DNA of 64,000 bases. Source: an uncultured Planctomycetota bacterium. Its GTDB lineage: Bacteria > Planctomycetota > Phycisphaerae > Phycisphaerales > UBA5793. The DNA lies in NCBI GenBank assembly GCA_900696685.1, contig CAADHA010000166.1:1-64000 (forward strand). Direction: 5' to 3'. The notes below the pieces were generated by a model. The model saw only the letters and a list, made by a program, of their open reading frames with translations, was not told the DNA's origin and did not search any database. Numbering within the stretch: the first letter of the stretch is position 1; each line of letters opens with the position of its first letter. Below, piece by piece: positions 37,508 through 46,231 of the stretch. The translations under genes were made by a program, and so were the position numbers.

Positions 37508-38851
37508 TCAGGCGACGCCCACCGTTACGGGCACGAACGAGGGGCTGCACCTCGCCTCGAACTCGCTGCGGAACTTGTTGACGATGGTGCGCACGGCCCA
37601 GTTGTTGCCGTCCGCAAGGCCGCAGATCGTCGTGCCCGGCATGGCGCCCATCGATCCCGCGAGCTCAAGGAGCAGGTCGATGTCCTTCAACTTTGCCTCG
37701 CCCCTCTCCATGCGGCACAGGAGTTTGTACATCCAGCCTGAGCCTTCGCGGCACGGAGTGCATTGTCCGCACGACTCGTTCTTGAAGAACCGGGCGATGT
37801 TTCGGGCGACCATGACCATGTCGGTGTCTTCGTCGAAGATGGTGGGGCAGGCAGTGCCCAGGCCGAGAACTTCGTACTTGCGCCCGATATCGAAGTCCAT
37901 CTCGGCGTCGAACTGATCGGTGCCGAGCACGCCCATGCTGACGCCGCCGGCGATGGCGGCCTTGTACCTCTTTCCGCCGCGCATCCCGCCGCAATACTCC
38001 TCGACGAGTCGCCGCAACGGGATGCCGAGGTCGCACTCGTAGACGCCCGGGCGCTGCACGTGTCCGGAGACGCCCATGAGTTTCGTGCCGAAACTCGGCG
38101 GCCCGCCGATCTTCGACGCACACCCGAGCGACTTGAACCACTCGACCCCGTGCTCGATGATGAAGGGGACGCAGCAGAGCGTTTCGACGTTGTTAATAAT
38201 GGTCGGCTTGCCGAAGAGGCCCTTGACGGCGGGAAACGGCGGCTTGATGCGCGGCCAGCCGCGCTTGCCCTCGAGCGACTCGAGCAGCCCTGTTTCTTCA
38301 CCGCAGATGTACGCCCCGGCGCCGCGGTGCAGGTAGCAATCGACCTTGAAGTCGCAGGCGCCGTTGAGGATGCCCCGGCCGCCGAAGATGCCTTGGCCGT
38401 ACGCCTCTGCGATGGCTCTCTCGAGAATGCGCGCCTGGTGGTGGTACTCGCCGCGGATGTAGATGTACGCCGTCTGGATGCGGCACGCGAAGCAGGAAAT
38501 CGCGATTCCCTCGAGAAGCATGTGCGGGTCGTAGTCGAGAATCAGCCGGTCCTTGAAGGTGCCCGGCTCAGACTCATCGGCGTTGACGGCGAGGTAACGC
38601 TGTCCCTCGTAGTTCTTCGGGAGAAAAGTCCACTTGAGGCCGCAGGGGAACCCTGCTCCGCCCCTGCCCCGCAGGCTGGAGTCCTTCACCATGTCCACAA
38701 CGGCGGCCGGCTCGAGGGCGATTGATCGGCGCAGCGCTTCATAGCCGCCGGACTTCACATAATCGTCGTACCAGACGGTTCGGCGATCACGCGGATTGCC
38801 GTAGGGAAAGGTGGGGATTCGCCTGGTCAGTACCGGGCCGGTCATCGGCAT
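37508..38851 (-). CDS. nuoF: NADH-quinone oxidoreductase subunit F
   Basis: Binds NADH and FMN and passes electrons to complex I clusters. The Gly-rich NADH site GRGGAGFPCGLKW, the FMN region NADESEPGTFKDR and the 4Fe-4S motif ESCGQCTPCREG are all present. At 447 residues it is typical. It is separated from nuoG by three unrelated genes; nuoE is not seen. Confidence 0.95.
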   Translation of the reverse strand: MPMTGPVLTRRIPTFPYGNPRDRRTVWYDDYVKSGGYEALRRSIALEPAAVVDMVKDSSLRGRGGAGFPCGLKWTFLPKNYEGQRYLAVNADESEPGTFKDRLILDYDPHMLLEGIAISCFACRIQTAYIYIRGEYHHQARILERAIAEAYGQGIFGGRGILNGACDFKVDCYLHRGAGAYICGEETGLLESLEGKRGWPRIKPPFPAVKGLFGKPTIINNVETLCCVPFIIEHGVEWFKSLGCASKIGGPPSFGTKLMGVSGHVQRPGVYECDLGIPLRRLVEEYCGGMRGGKRYKAAIAGGVSMGVLGTDQFDAEMDFDIGRKYEVLGLGTACPTIFDEDTDMVMVARNIARFFKNESCGQCTPCREGSGWMYKLLCRMERGEAKLKDIDLLLELAGSMGAMPGTTICGLADGNNWAVRTIVNKFRSEFEARCSPSFVPVTVGVA

Positions 38852-39083
38852 GGTAGATCGTTCTCCGGAGAGTCAGGTCGAATGATAGAACCGGCGCCAC
38901 GTCCCGGTGCGCAATCTGTCATCCTGGCGTCGAGTCCGGATTCTCGGCACTTCCGCGTTCTCTGCAAGAGTTCGGCGTGTGGTCAGGTAGGTTGGGCCGT
39001 CACCTCGCCTTTCGCCCCCGCTCTGCGCGCGCGTGCGCCCGCCGGTGAAGCGTCGCATGGGCGCCGCCATCGCGCCCGAAAAC
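38852..39083. other. intergenic stretch upstream of nuoF
   Basis: First part of the 324-base gene-free gap beside nuoF; the rest is taken up by the 19-bp inverted-repeat element. No ORF with coding character, RNA gene or clear promoter could be recognised. Confidence 0.5.
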
Positions 39084-39168
39084 AAACGGGACAGGTACAT
39101 TTATTTCTGCCACAAAATGCCCCGTAACTGCTTGGAAATCAAGGACATAAAATGTACCTGTCCCGTTT
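39084..39168. mobile_element. 85-bp inverted-repeat element (MITE- or REP-like)
   Basis: Two perfect 19-base arms in inverted orientation, AAACGGGACAGGTACATTT at 39084-39102 and its reverse complement at 39150-39168, enclose 47 bases. No ORF lies inside. The AT-richness and the GGGACAGGTAC core contrast with the surroundings. I recall similar GGGACAGGTACATTT motifs near REP-associated tyrosine transposases, but no transposase is here. Likely a non-autonomous element ending seven bases from the next gene. Confidence 0.6.
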
Positions 39169-39175
39169 ATTTCGG

Positions 39176-39823
39176 TCACCAGCCGCGGACGCGGAAGAGA
39201 GCGACAGTGCAGAACGCGTTACCCAGGCGATCGACGATCGGGACATGGCGTACGTAGGGATGTGCAACTTCGAGTCCGCGGTCGCGGCAGCGTTGCTGCC
39301 AGACCTCGAGGTCATGCGTTGCCGTGGCCTGCTCGGCCGTAAAGAGCACGAGGAGAACGGCCGCGTGGGCAATGAGCGAATCCTGCGCGAGTTTGGCGAT
39401 GTCCTGGCGCACGGGCTGCTGGAGGTCGGAGGCATAGGCGCGGTTCGGGCCTTCCTCCGTGAACTGGGCAACGACCTTGACTTCAAGCCACAGAGCGTCG
39501 GCGGGCGCCACGGCGCCGGGCAAAGCGAAGAGCGTCGCCGCCGCTTCTTCCTGTTCGAGTGATCGCCCGTGCGGCGTGAGCACGAGATCGCAGCGCTGCC
39601 CTTCCGATCGGCGGAGCCGGCTGCGCTGGCCGAGGTAGCGCTGCTCCCGCTCGACGCCATAGCCCGCGCATGCCAGAATGTCGGCGAGGAGTGATTGCAG
39701 TTGCACTTCCGCCAGGCTGTCGAGGCCGCGCACCGACTGCGCCAGACGATCCTCCTCGCTCACCCGTGCCAGGCCGAGCGCAAGGGCGTCGGCGACATCC
39801 GCCAGCGACCAGTCGATGGCCAC
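39176..39823 (-). CDS. hypothetical protein with PD-(D/E)XK nuclease-like signature
   Basis: About 215 residues. An N-terminal helical part (SLAEVQLQSLLADILACAGYGVEREQRY) is followed by CDLVLTP and LWLEVKV, a D...ExK pattern with the spacing of PD-(D/E)XK nucleases, so the fold may be restriction-endonuclease-like. No methylase is nearby. The GTG at 39823 has GGGAGG about seven bases before it and leaves room for a divergent promoter; an ATG at 39895 would overlap the next gene's start. The 3' end lies seven bases from the inverted-repeat element. Confidence 0.55.
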   Translation of the reverse strand: MAIDWSLADVADALALGLARVSEEDRLAQSVRGLDSLAEVQLQSLLADILACAGYGVEREQRYLGQRSRLRRSEGQRCDLVLTPHGRSLEQEEAAATLFALPGAVAPADALWLEVKVVAQFTEEGPNRAYASDLQQPVRQDIAKLAQDSLIAHAAVLLVLFTAEQATATHDLEVWQQRCRDRGLEVAHPYVRHVPIVDRLGNAFCTVALFRVRGW

Positions 39824-39893
39824 GACTTGCCCTCCCTTCGAGGCAACGATACGTCGGTCCGAAAGCGGCCGCGAATGGCGCCGGGAGTTCACC

Positions 39894-40859
39894 ATGCACG
39901 TGTTCTACGAAGACATCGCGATGCAGCACGACACCGGCCCGGAGCATCCCGAGCGGCCGGAGCGCCTCGCGGCCGTGCGAGAGGCGGTGGCGTCGCTCAA
40001 CCTGACAATGCGCACGCTGGCGGGCACGGCGTGGTCGGATGCGGGCGAGACGATCGCCTTCGCAGGGCGCCTGCATGATCATGGCTACATCTCGCGATTC
40101 CGCCGCGCGTGTGAAGAAGGCCGGCGCTACATTGACACGGTGGATTGCGCGATCTGCGCGGCGTCCTTTGACGCGGCCGCGGCTTCGGCGGGGTGCGCGC
40201 TCGCGGCGGCGGACTCGATCATGGCGGGCTCGGACACGGCCGCGTTCTCCGCCATGAGGCCGCCGGGCCATCATGCCGAGGCGGATCGCGCCATGGGCTT
40301 CTGCTTCTTCAACAACGCGGCTCTCGCGGCCGAGCGGCTCATCAGGACGCACGGCCTGGCGCGCATCGCCGTCGTTGATTTCGACGTGCACCACGGCAAC
40401 GGCACCCAGCACCTCTTCGAGAGCCGCGGCGACGTCCTCTACATCTCCACACACCAGCATCCGGCAACCCTCTATCCCGGCACGGGCTACGAGTGGGAGC
40501 GCGGCACGCGCGGGACGCCCGGCGAGGGCTGCACCCTCAACATCCCCCTCGCGCCGGGCAGCGGGCACGCGGAGGCGATCGAGGCGTACGAGCGACTCGC
40601 ACGGCCGGCGCTGGACCGCTACAGGCCTGAGGCGCTGGTGATTTCGGCCGGCTTCGACGCCGATGCACGCGACCCGCTGGCTTCGCTGCGCTGGACGCCG
40701 GCGACGTACGAGGCGATCGGCACGCTGCTTGCGAACGCGGCCGCAGAACTGGCCCGCGGTCGTATCGTAACCGTGCTTGAAGGCGGATACGATACCGGCG
40801 CTCTGAAGGAAGGACTGGATCGCCATCTCTCCGCGATCATGTCGCGGATCAACTGTTGA
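39894..40859 (+). CDS. histone-deacetylase-family (acetoin utilisation-like) amidohydrolase
   Basis: A 321-residue zinc hydrolase of the arginase/deacetylase fold. Motifs RPPGHHAEADRAMGFCFFNN (general base His-His) and VDFDVHHGNGTQ (zinc Asp/His) are intact, and a later SAGFDAD carries the third zinc ligand. Bacterial members deacetylate small acetyl-amines such as acetylpolyamines or act on acetylated proteins. GGGAG lies before the ATG at 39894. The gene is followed nine bases on by an unknown gene. Confidence 0.88.
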   Translation: MHVFYEDIAMQHDTGPEHPERPERLAAVREAVASLNLTMRTLAGTAWSDAGETIAFAGRLHDHGYISRFRRACEEGRRYIDTVDCAICAASFDAAAASAGCALAAADSIMAGSDTAAFSAMRPPGHHAEADRAMGFCFFNNAALAAERLIRTHGLARIAVVDFDVHHGNGTQHLFESRGDVLYISTHQHPATLYPGTGYEWERGTRGTPGEGCTLNIPLAPGSGHAEAIEAYERLARPALDRYRPEALVISAGFDADARDPLASLRWTPATYEAIGTLLANAAAELARGRIVTVLEGGYDTGALKEGLDRHLSAIMSRINC

Positions 40860-40868
40860 CGCACCTCA

Positions 40869-41831
40869 TTGAACTACCTCATTGATCCAACACTGAAGCG
40901 CCTCGTGATAGACGGCTTTGCCTTTCCGCTCGGGTGGAAGCCCAGCGACGGGCAGAGGCCCTTCGAGGGCTACACCATCTCGCGACTCGACTTCGACGGG
41001 CAACTTCCCGACACGCATCAGTTCCAGATCGCGGTGTCGCACGAGCGACTCAGGCCTCTGCTGAACCGGCTCTTTGCGCTGCTGCCTGAGGACGTCTACC
41101 CGATCGTCGAGATCATCTCGACGGATGCCTACCGGCCGGTGGACACGCTGATGAGTCCGGAGCCGACCTCGCGCGCCGACTTTCTCTCCACGTGGGCCGA
41201 GGTCGAGCCTCTCCTGCTGGACGACTGCGCCCTGGCCGCAGGCGCCATGAGCGAAGAGCCCTACCTCGAGGTGTTCGTCGAGGCCAACAAGTTCGTGATC
41301 GTCAACATCGCACGGGAGCAGAGCAGCGTGCTGGAGGCTGAACTTGAGTCGGCGGGACTGCACGAGGTGCCCAGCCACTGGATCAACGACGGGGACTGCA
41401 CAGACGAGTTCACCAGCGTCCTCCTTGAGAAGGACGGGCTGATGACTCTCGACGACGTGATCGTCTACCTCCAGCGACTCTGGCGCCTCGAACTGAACGT
41501 CGATCCGGAAGGCAATCCGGATGAAGCGGGGCGCGACCTGGGCGTCACGCTCTGGCGCATCGTCGTCCTTGCCGTGCGCCGCGATCAGCAGCCGCCCGCG
41601 GACCGCGCCCGCATCGAAGTCTGGCTCTCGGCCGGCTCGCTCGGACAGGTCGAGGAACTCGTCGCGGACGTCTTCGATGAGATCAAGGACTGGGACATCG
41701 ACACGATGGTCAGCCAGGACCGCGTCGCGTTCGATGACCGTCCGCGCGAACTCAACGACCTGAAGCAGGGCTCGGGAGAGACGGGCGTCTGGGCTGTTTC
41801 GATCCAGCCTCTCGAGTCCGGCACTCACTGA
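40869..41831 (+). CDS. conserved-looking protein of unknown function
   Basis: A 320-residue acidic, soluble protein with no signal or membrane segment and no motif I recognise. It begins with TTG at 40869, nine bases after the deacetylase stop, and is probably co-transcribed with it. Codon use and composition match the neighbours, supporting a real gene. The middle (about 100-190) and C-terminal (about 210-300) parts look like separate alpha/beta domains. It converges with mqnC, overlapping its end by seven bases. Confidence 0.6.
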   Translation: MNYLIDPTLKRLVIDGFAFPLGWKPSDGQRPFEGYTISRLDFDGQLPDTHQFQIAVSHERLRPLLNRLFALLPEDVYPIVEIISTDAYRPVDTLMSPEPTSRADFLSTWAEVEPLLLDDCALAAGAMSEEPYLEVFVEANKFVIVNIAREQSSVLEAELESAGLHEVPSHWINDGDCTDEFTSVLLEKDGLMTLDDVIVYLQRLWRLELNVDPEGNPDEAGRDLGVTLWRIVVLAVRRDQQPPADRARIEVWLSAGSLGQVEELVADVFDEIKDWDIDTMVSQDRVAFDDRPRELNDLKQGSGETGVWAVSIQPLESGTH

Positions 41832-43222
41832 ACCGCGAGGCGATCCTGGGCGGCCGAGAGCGTGACCTCGACGGGCGCCCGGCCGGGCGAGGCGCGCTGC
41901 ACGGCGAGTTTCCGCGCGCGCTGCCGCGACCAGTCGTTGACCCTGAGGTCGGGCGAATCCGGCCCATCGTGAACGCGCAGGAGGTTGTAGACGTTATCGC
42001 GCTGTGCCGGCAGAAAGCCGGCGTTGCGGATCAGGCGGCAGATCAGCGCCTCGGTGAGGCAATAGGTCGTGCCCGCGGCCGAGACGACGTTCTCCTCCAT
42101 CATCACGCTGCCCATGTCGCTGGCGCCGAAGTGCAGCGCCACCTGCCCGATGTGCGGGCCCATCGTCACCCAACTCGCACCGATCGAGTAGACGTTGTCC
42201 AGATACAGGCGGCTGATCGCCTGCGCGCGCAGGTAGTCCGTCGCGCCGGCCATGCGGACGACTTTGCCGAACCGGTCGCTCTCGCCAAAGGCCGCGACGA
42301 CGTCGCCTGGAAAGGGTTCGTCGCCGGCGCCGTCCCACTCGGGCAGGCGGCCCAGGGGCGTATTCTCGCGCTGGAAGGGCCAGGAGATGAAGGCCTTGAA
42401 TCGCCCGCCGCCGTCGCGCGCGAAGTCGTTGATCGAGCGATCCTGCCATTGCCGAACCAGGTCCATGTGCTGGATGCGGTCGGCGACGCCCTCGATGTGG
42501 CCGAACATCATGGTCGCGGAAGTGTCCATGCCCAGGCGGTGCGCGACGCGCATGACGGTCAGCCACTCCTCTGCCGTGGCCTTGCCCAGGCCGATGCGGC
42601 GGCGGACCGGCAGGGCGAAGATTTCCCCCCCCCCACCGGGCAGCGAATCAAGCCCCGCCATCATCAGGCGCTCGAAGACGAAGGTCAGTTTTGCTTCGAG
42701 ATCATCGCCGGGCGGATCGAAGAAACGCACAAACTCGATGAACTCCGGCGGGCTGAAGGCGTGGATGTGAACATGCGGGAAAGCCGCCTTGATCCCCGAG
42801 AGCAGATCCTCGTAGTAGGAGAGCGGCAGGTGCGGGTTCATCCCTCCCTGCATGAGGATCTGTGTGCCGCCGATCGCGACGAGTTCCGCGATCTTCCCGT
42901 TGATCTCTTCGAGGCTGAGCGTGTAGGCGTCATCCTCGTCCCCGTCGCGGCGGAAGGCGCAGAACGTGCAGCGGGCGGTGCAGACGTTCGTGTAATTGAT
43001 GTTGCGGTCAATGACGTACGTGCGGACCTGGTCGCCGTGCAGCGAGCGGCACCGCTCATCGGCCCATCGGCCGAGCGTGAACAGCGGCACGGTGTGGTAC
43101 ATCCGCAGCGCCGTCTCGGCGTCAAGGCGGACCTCCCCGGTCACGAGCGCTTCCAGCCACGCGGGGTCGAAGCCGCAGCAGTCGCCCGTCAGGTCGTGTC
43201 CGATTGAGCATTGGTCAAACAT
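41825..43222 (-). CDS. mqnC: radical SAM dehypoxanthine futalosine cyclase
   Basis: Third enzyme of the futalosine menaquinone pathway, closing dehypoxanthine futalosine to the cyclic form. About 465 residues, longer than many because of an N-terminal extension. The SAM cluster motif is CTARCTFCAF within NINYTNVCTARC, and the HAFSPPEF stretch favours MqnC over MqnE. A run of glycines (LPGGGGEIF) precedes the barrel end. The ATG at 43222 is taken; an upstream extension is possible. No other mqn gene is in the window. Confidence 0.87.
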   Translation of the reverse strand: MFDQCSIGHDLTGDCCGFDPAWLEALVTGEVRLDAETALRMYHTVPLFTLGRWADERCRSLHGDQVRTYVIDRNINYTNVCTARCTFCAFRRDGDEDDAYTLSLEEINGKIAELVAIGGTQILMQGGMNPHLPLSYYEDLLSGIKAAFPHVHIHAFSPPEFIEFVRFFDPPGDDLEAKLTFVFERLMMAGLDSLPGGGGEIFALPVRRRIGLGKATAEEWLTVMRVAHRLGMDTSATMMFGHIEGVADRIQHMDLVRQWQDRSINDFARDGGGRFKAFISWPFQRENTPLGRLPEWDGAGDEPFPGDVVAAFGESDRFGKVVRMAGATDYLRAQAISRLYLDNVYSIGASWVTMGPHIGQVALHFGASDMGSVMMEENVVSAAGTTYCLTEALICRLIRNAGFLPAQRDNVYNLLRVHDGPDSPDLRVNDWSRQRARKLAVQRASPGRAPVEVTLSAAQDRLAVQ

Positions 43223-43337
43223 GGTCCTGATTCCGAAGCGCACGGCCGGGCGGGGGTCAGCAACGCGGCCGATTACCCCGTGCATGAGCATATGCCCCGC
43301 TGCAACGCCGATTGGCCGCCACGTCCGAAAACGCGGT

Positions 43338-43357
43338 CTGTCCCCGACCCTGTCCCC
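43338..43357. repeat. paired CTGTCCCC motifs
   Basis: Two CTGTCCCC octamers 12 bases apart (43338-43345 and 43350-43357) in the gap before mqnC. They recall the GGGACAG core of the inverted-repeat element at 39084 and could be a decayed relative. Short, so tentative. Confidence 0.3.
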
Positions 43358-43486
43358 GTTCCGCGCGGATTATGCGTCCTGCGACCTCATGGTGAGCGCG
43401 ATTCAGCCGGCGCAGGTTCAAAGTGACGCCCCAATGACCGATAGGCGCTGCAGATCTGGCTGCTTCGCGGCTGCGGGAAAGACCTC

Positions 43487-44422
43487 ATGGAAGGCCAGCC
43501 CTACATCCCCGTTCCACACGTCTCACCCGCGTTGCGGCACATCCGCCTGAGCGTTACGGTCTGCGCATGGGTTCTCGGGCTGGCGCTCTTCCTTCAGGTC
43601 CTTACCTGGGCGTTGGTGAACTACACCGACATCCGAACCGTGCGCATTGAGCCGGTCCAGAAGGAGTATCAGCCCACCGTCGTCCGCAAGGCGCCGCCGC
43701 GCCAGCGTCCGGGGGTGCGCTCGCTCACCGGAGTCGAGCCGAAGATGCCCGAAGAGCATGCGCCCGCGCCGGCCCAGGCCGCCGCCGAGACGCCCGCAGC
43801 GGATGTGAACCGTGGCGCAAGCCGCTTCGACATCTGGCTTCGCGCGCAGCACCAGTTGGCTCTCGCGGCGGGCGTAGCGGGTTGCCTGGCCCTCGTGGCG
43901 CAACTGGCGGTCGGCACCGTCGTCGCCGCCGGCGCGAGTATCTACGGCCTGAGGCGCGTAGTCTCGGCCCAGGCGTGGTCACTGGTGCTGCTGGGGCTGT
44001 GCCTTCCATGGAACCACCTTGCCGCCGAGTTTCCTTTCGGCGGCGTGTTCACAACCTACGACGCAATGACGGCCGCGAGCGACGCCCATGCGCAGGGTCT
44101 GCCGGGTGCGATGCCTGGGATGCTCTTCTACGGCCGCTTCTTCCTTCTGCCGGCCGCCGCGGTTGCCGCGACAGCCCTCATCGGCCTGCGCTTCGCTTGC
44201 GGCGTCGAGACCGGCATCGTCGCCAGCGGACCGACCCCCGAGGAACTCGCCATCGAGGCGGAGGCGAGTAATCGCAAGGCCGGCAGTCTGCTCGGCGCAG
44301 GCCGCATCGGCGGCGCACTTGAGGCGACGCTCAAGACGGCCTCGATCAAGCCCGATTCCTTTGTCGCAGCCGCTCCGCGCGCGATGGCCGGCGAGGACCC
44401 CCACTCACGTCGTCCGATCTGA
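43487..44422 (+). CDS. integral membrane protein of unknown function
   Basis: A 311-residue protein with about four hydrophobic segments: residues 25-45, 125-150, 160-178 and 210-230. A Pro/Ala-rich linker lies at 60-110, and a hydrophilic C-terminus predicted to be cytosolic is Ala/Gly-rich. No enzyme or transporter motif is seen. It stands alone between divergent mqnC and the convergent QueC-like gene. Confidence 0.6.
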   Translation: MEGQPYIPVPHVSPALRHIRLSVTVCAWVLGLALFLQVLTWALVNYTDIRTVRIEPVQKEYQPTVVRKAPPRQRPGVRSLTGVEPKMPEEHAPAPAQAAAETPAADVNRGASRFDIWLRAQHQLALAAGVAGCLALVAQLAVGTVVAAGASIYGLRRVVSAQAWSLVLLGLCLPWNHLAAEFPFGGVFTTYDAMTAASDAHAQGLPGAMPGMLFYGRFFLLPAAAVAATALIGLRFACGVETGIVASGPTPEELAIEAEASNRKAGSLLGAGRIGGALEATLKTASIKPDSFVAAAPRAMAGEDPHSRRPI

Positions 44423-44430
44423 GGTCAGGG

Positions 44431-45072
44431 TCAGGCTGCGGCAAGTAACTGGTGCGCCGCTCGCCAGCGATGGCAGGACTCGCAGTCGCCGCATGGCGAT
44501 GCCTCTTCCGCCTGGCACCACCAGCACAGCGCGATCGGCGCGCCGCTGGCCCGGATCAGGTCCGCCACCTGCTCATCGGTGCAGTCGAGCAGTGGTGTAC
44601 GAATCTCCGGCAGCATGCCGCGCCAGATCGGGTCCATCCGCGCCAGTTGCCCCACGCATCCGACGACTTCGTGCACGGCCGCGATTCGGTCAAGATCGCG
44701 CCCGGCCTGGCAGGGCCAGATGACGCGACCGCAGCGCCACTCGGCGGCGGCGCTCAGCGCATCGAGCAGCAGGCGACCCATTGTCAGGGCGCTTTCCGCG
44801 GAGTGGAACAGCAACGAGGAGTCGCCATTGTCCGCGGAGCCAGGACCGACGACACGGTCCGTGCCGAAGTGTGCTGCCTGCCGCCGCGTTGCCGCCAGCG
44901 GCCGTGGCCGCGCTGCCTGCGCGAGCGCCGGCACCCAGAGAATAGTCTGATCCGGCCGCTCCTGAAGCGTGAGAGCGGCGAGCGAGGCGGGCGAGCCGTC
45001 GGCAATGAGGAGGCGTCGCGGTGGAAGCATGGCGTGTGCTATCGGCACGCTCCGGCGGATTGCTTTCATTTC
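44431..45072 (-). CDS. QueC-like protein with degenerate ATP loop
   Basis: About 213 residues. The C-terminal part matches the zinc-binding end of 7-cyano-7-deazaguanine synthase: a CWWC pair followed by CGDCESCHRW, the four-cysteine pattern of QueC, preceded by DEQVADLIRASGAP. At the N-terminus, where QueC has the PP-loop SGGxDS, this protein reads ADGSPAS, so pyrophosphatase-type ATP use is doubtful. It may be a diverged or repurposed QueC relative. The start is uncertain (45072 or 45030); neither has a clear ribosome site. It converges with the membrane protein gene eight bases away. Confidence 0.6.
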   Translation of the reverse strand, partial: EMKAIRRSVPIAHAMLPPRRLLIADGSPASLAALTLQERPDQTILWVPALAQAARPRPLAATRRQAAHFGTDRVVGPGSADNGDSSLLFHSAESALTMGRLLLDALSAAAEWRCGRVIWPCQAGRDLDRIAAVHEVVGCVGQLARMDPIWRGMLPEIRTPLLDCTDEQVADLIRASGAPIALCWWCQAEEASPCGDCESCHRWRAAHQLLAAA

Positions 45073-45154
45073 AGGCGTTCGCCAGTGTGGAAGTCGATGC
45101 CCCGCCGCGCAAGGATCGACCTTCATTCACCGCCTCATTCTCGAGAGAAGTTCG

Positions 45155-46144
45155 ATGAAGCATGCAAACGAACGCCGGACCGCCGTCGAAGCGGTCCTCA
45201 GCGCCTGCCGCCTCTGCCGGACAGTCCAGTCCGCGCTGATCTCCGCCGAGTCGATCGCCAAGAAGGACAAGTCGCCGGTGACCGTGGCGGACTTCGGCGC
45301 CCAGGCCGTCGTCGCAAGCCGGCTGCGGCAGGCTTTTCCGAACGACCCGCTTGTGGGCGAAGAAGATGCCGGGGCGCTGCGCGGCCGCGAGAACGCTGAA
45401 CTCCGCGGCAAAGTCGTCGCCAGTGTGCAGAGAATCGCGCCCGCCATGAGTGAAGCGGCCATTCTCGACGCCATCGATCGCGGCAACTACGAAGGCGGCG
45501 CGACCGGCCGCCACTGGACGCTCGATCCCATCGACGGCACCAAGGGCTTCCTCCGCAACGAGCAGTATGCCGTCGCCCTCGCGCTCATCGAGAACGGCAA
45601 GGTGGTGCTCGGCGTACTCGGCTGCCCGAGCCTGCCTCACGACGCCTCCAGGCCCGACGGCCCGGCGGGATGTGTCTTCATCGCCGTCGAAGGCCAGGGC
45701 GCGACGATGCGCACACTCGACGATCCGAAGGAGCGGCCCATCCGCGTCACCTCCATCACTGATCCGAGCCGGGCGAGTTTCTGCGAGTCCGTCGAATCGG
45801 CTCACTCGGCCCAGGACGACTCGGCCAAAGTCGCCGAAATGCTGGGCATCACCGTGCCCCCCTACCGCATCGACAGCCAGTGCAAGTACGCGGCCGTGGC
45901 GCGCGGCGACGCCTCCATCTACCTCCGCCTCCCGACGAAGAAGGGCTACGAAGAGAAGATCTGGGATCACGCGGCTGGGTCAATCGTCATTCGTGAAGCG
46001 GGCGGCCGCGCGACGGATGTGCGCGGCCACGACCTCGATTTCTCCCTCGGCCGAACACTGCGCAACAACCTCGGCGTGGTCGTGACCAACGGCATCCTGC
46101 ACGATCGCGTTGTGGCGGCTGTGCGCAAGGTGCTCGGCGTCTAG
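45155..46144 (+). CDS. HAL2/SAL1-type 3'(2'),5'-bisphosphate nucleotidase
   Basis: A 329-residue member of the lithium-sensitive phosphatase family (IMPase fold). It hydrolyses PAP to AMP, removing a by-product of sulfate and acyl-carrier metabolism. Metal sites are GEEDA (about residue 67), WTLDPIDGTKGFLR (about 125) and IWDHAAG (about 270). The larger size and the TKGFLR form resemble the eukaryotic HAL2 group rather than E. coli CysQ. The ATG at 45155 follows a GAGAGAAG site. Confidence 0.85.
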   Translation: MKHANERRTAVEAVLSACRLCRTVQSALISAESIAKKDKSPVTVADFGAQAVVASRLRQAFPNDPLVGEEDAGALRGRENAELRGKVVASVQRIAPAMSEAAILDAIDRGNYEGGATGRHWTLDPIDGTKGFLRNEQYAVALALIENGKVVLGVLGCPSLPHDASRPDGPAGCVFIAVEGQGATMRTLDDPKERPIRVTSITDPSRASFCESVESAHSAQDDSAKVAEMLGITVPPYRIDSQCKYAAVARGDASIYLRLPTKKGYEEKIWDHAAGSIVIREAGGRATDVRGHDLDFSLGRTLRNNLGVVVTNGILHDRVVAAVRKVLGV

Positions 46145-46231
46145 CAGGTCGCCCAGGTCTCGGGTGGCGCGGTGAACAGGCCGCAGCATCGGACGGCGAT
46201 GTTGCAGCGCGCCGTCGATTGGAGCAGGCCC

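Noticed and set aside
37763-38725. 320-residue plus-strand frame opposite nuoF
   Set aside because: Exact shadow of nuoF with Ala/Asp/His-rich translation.
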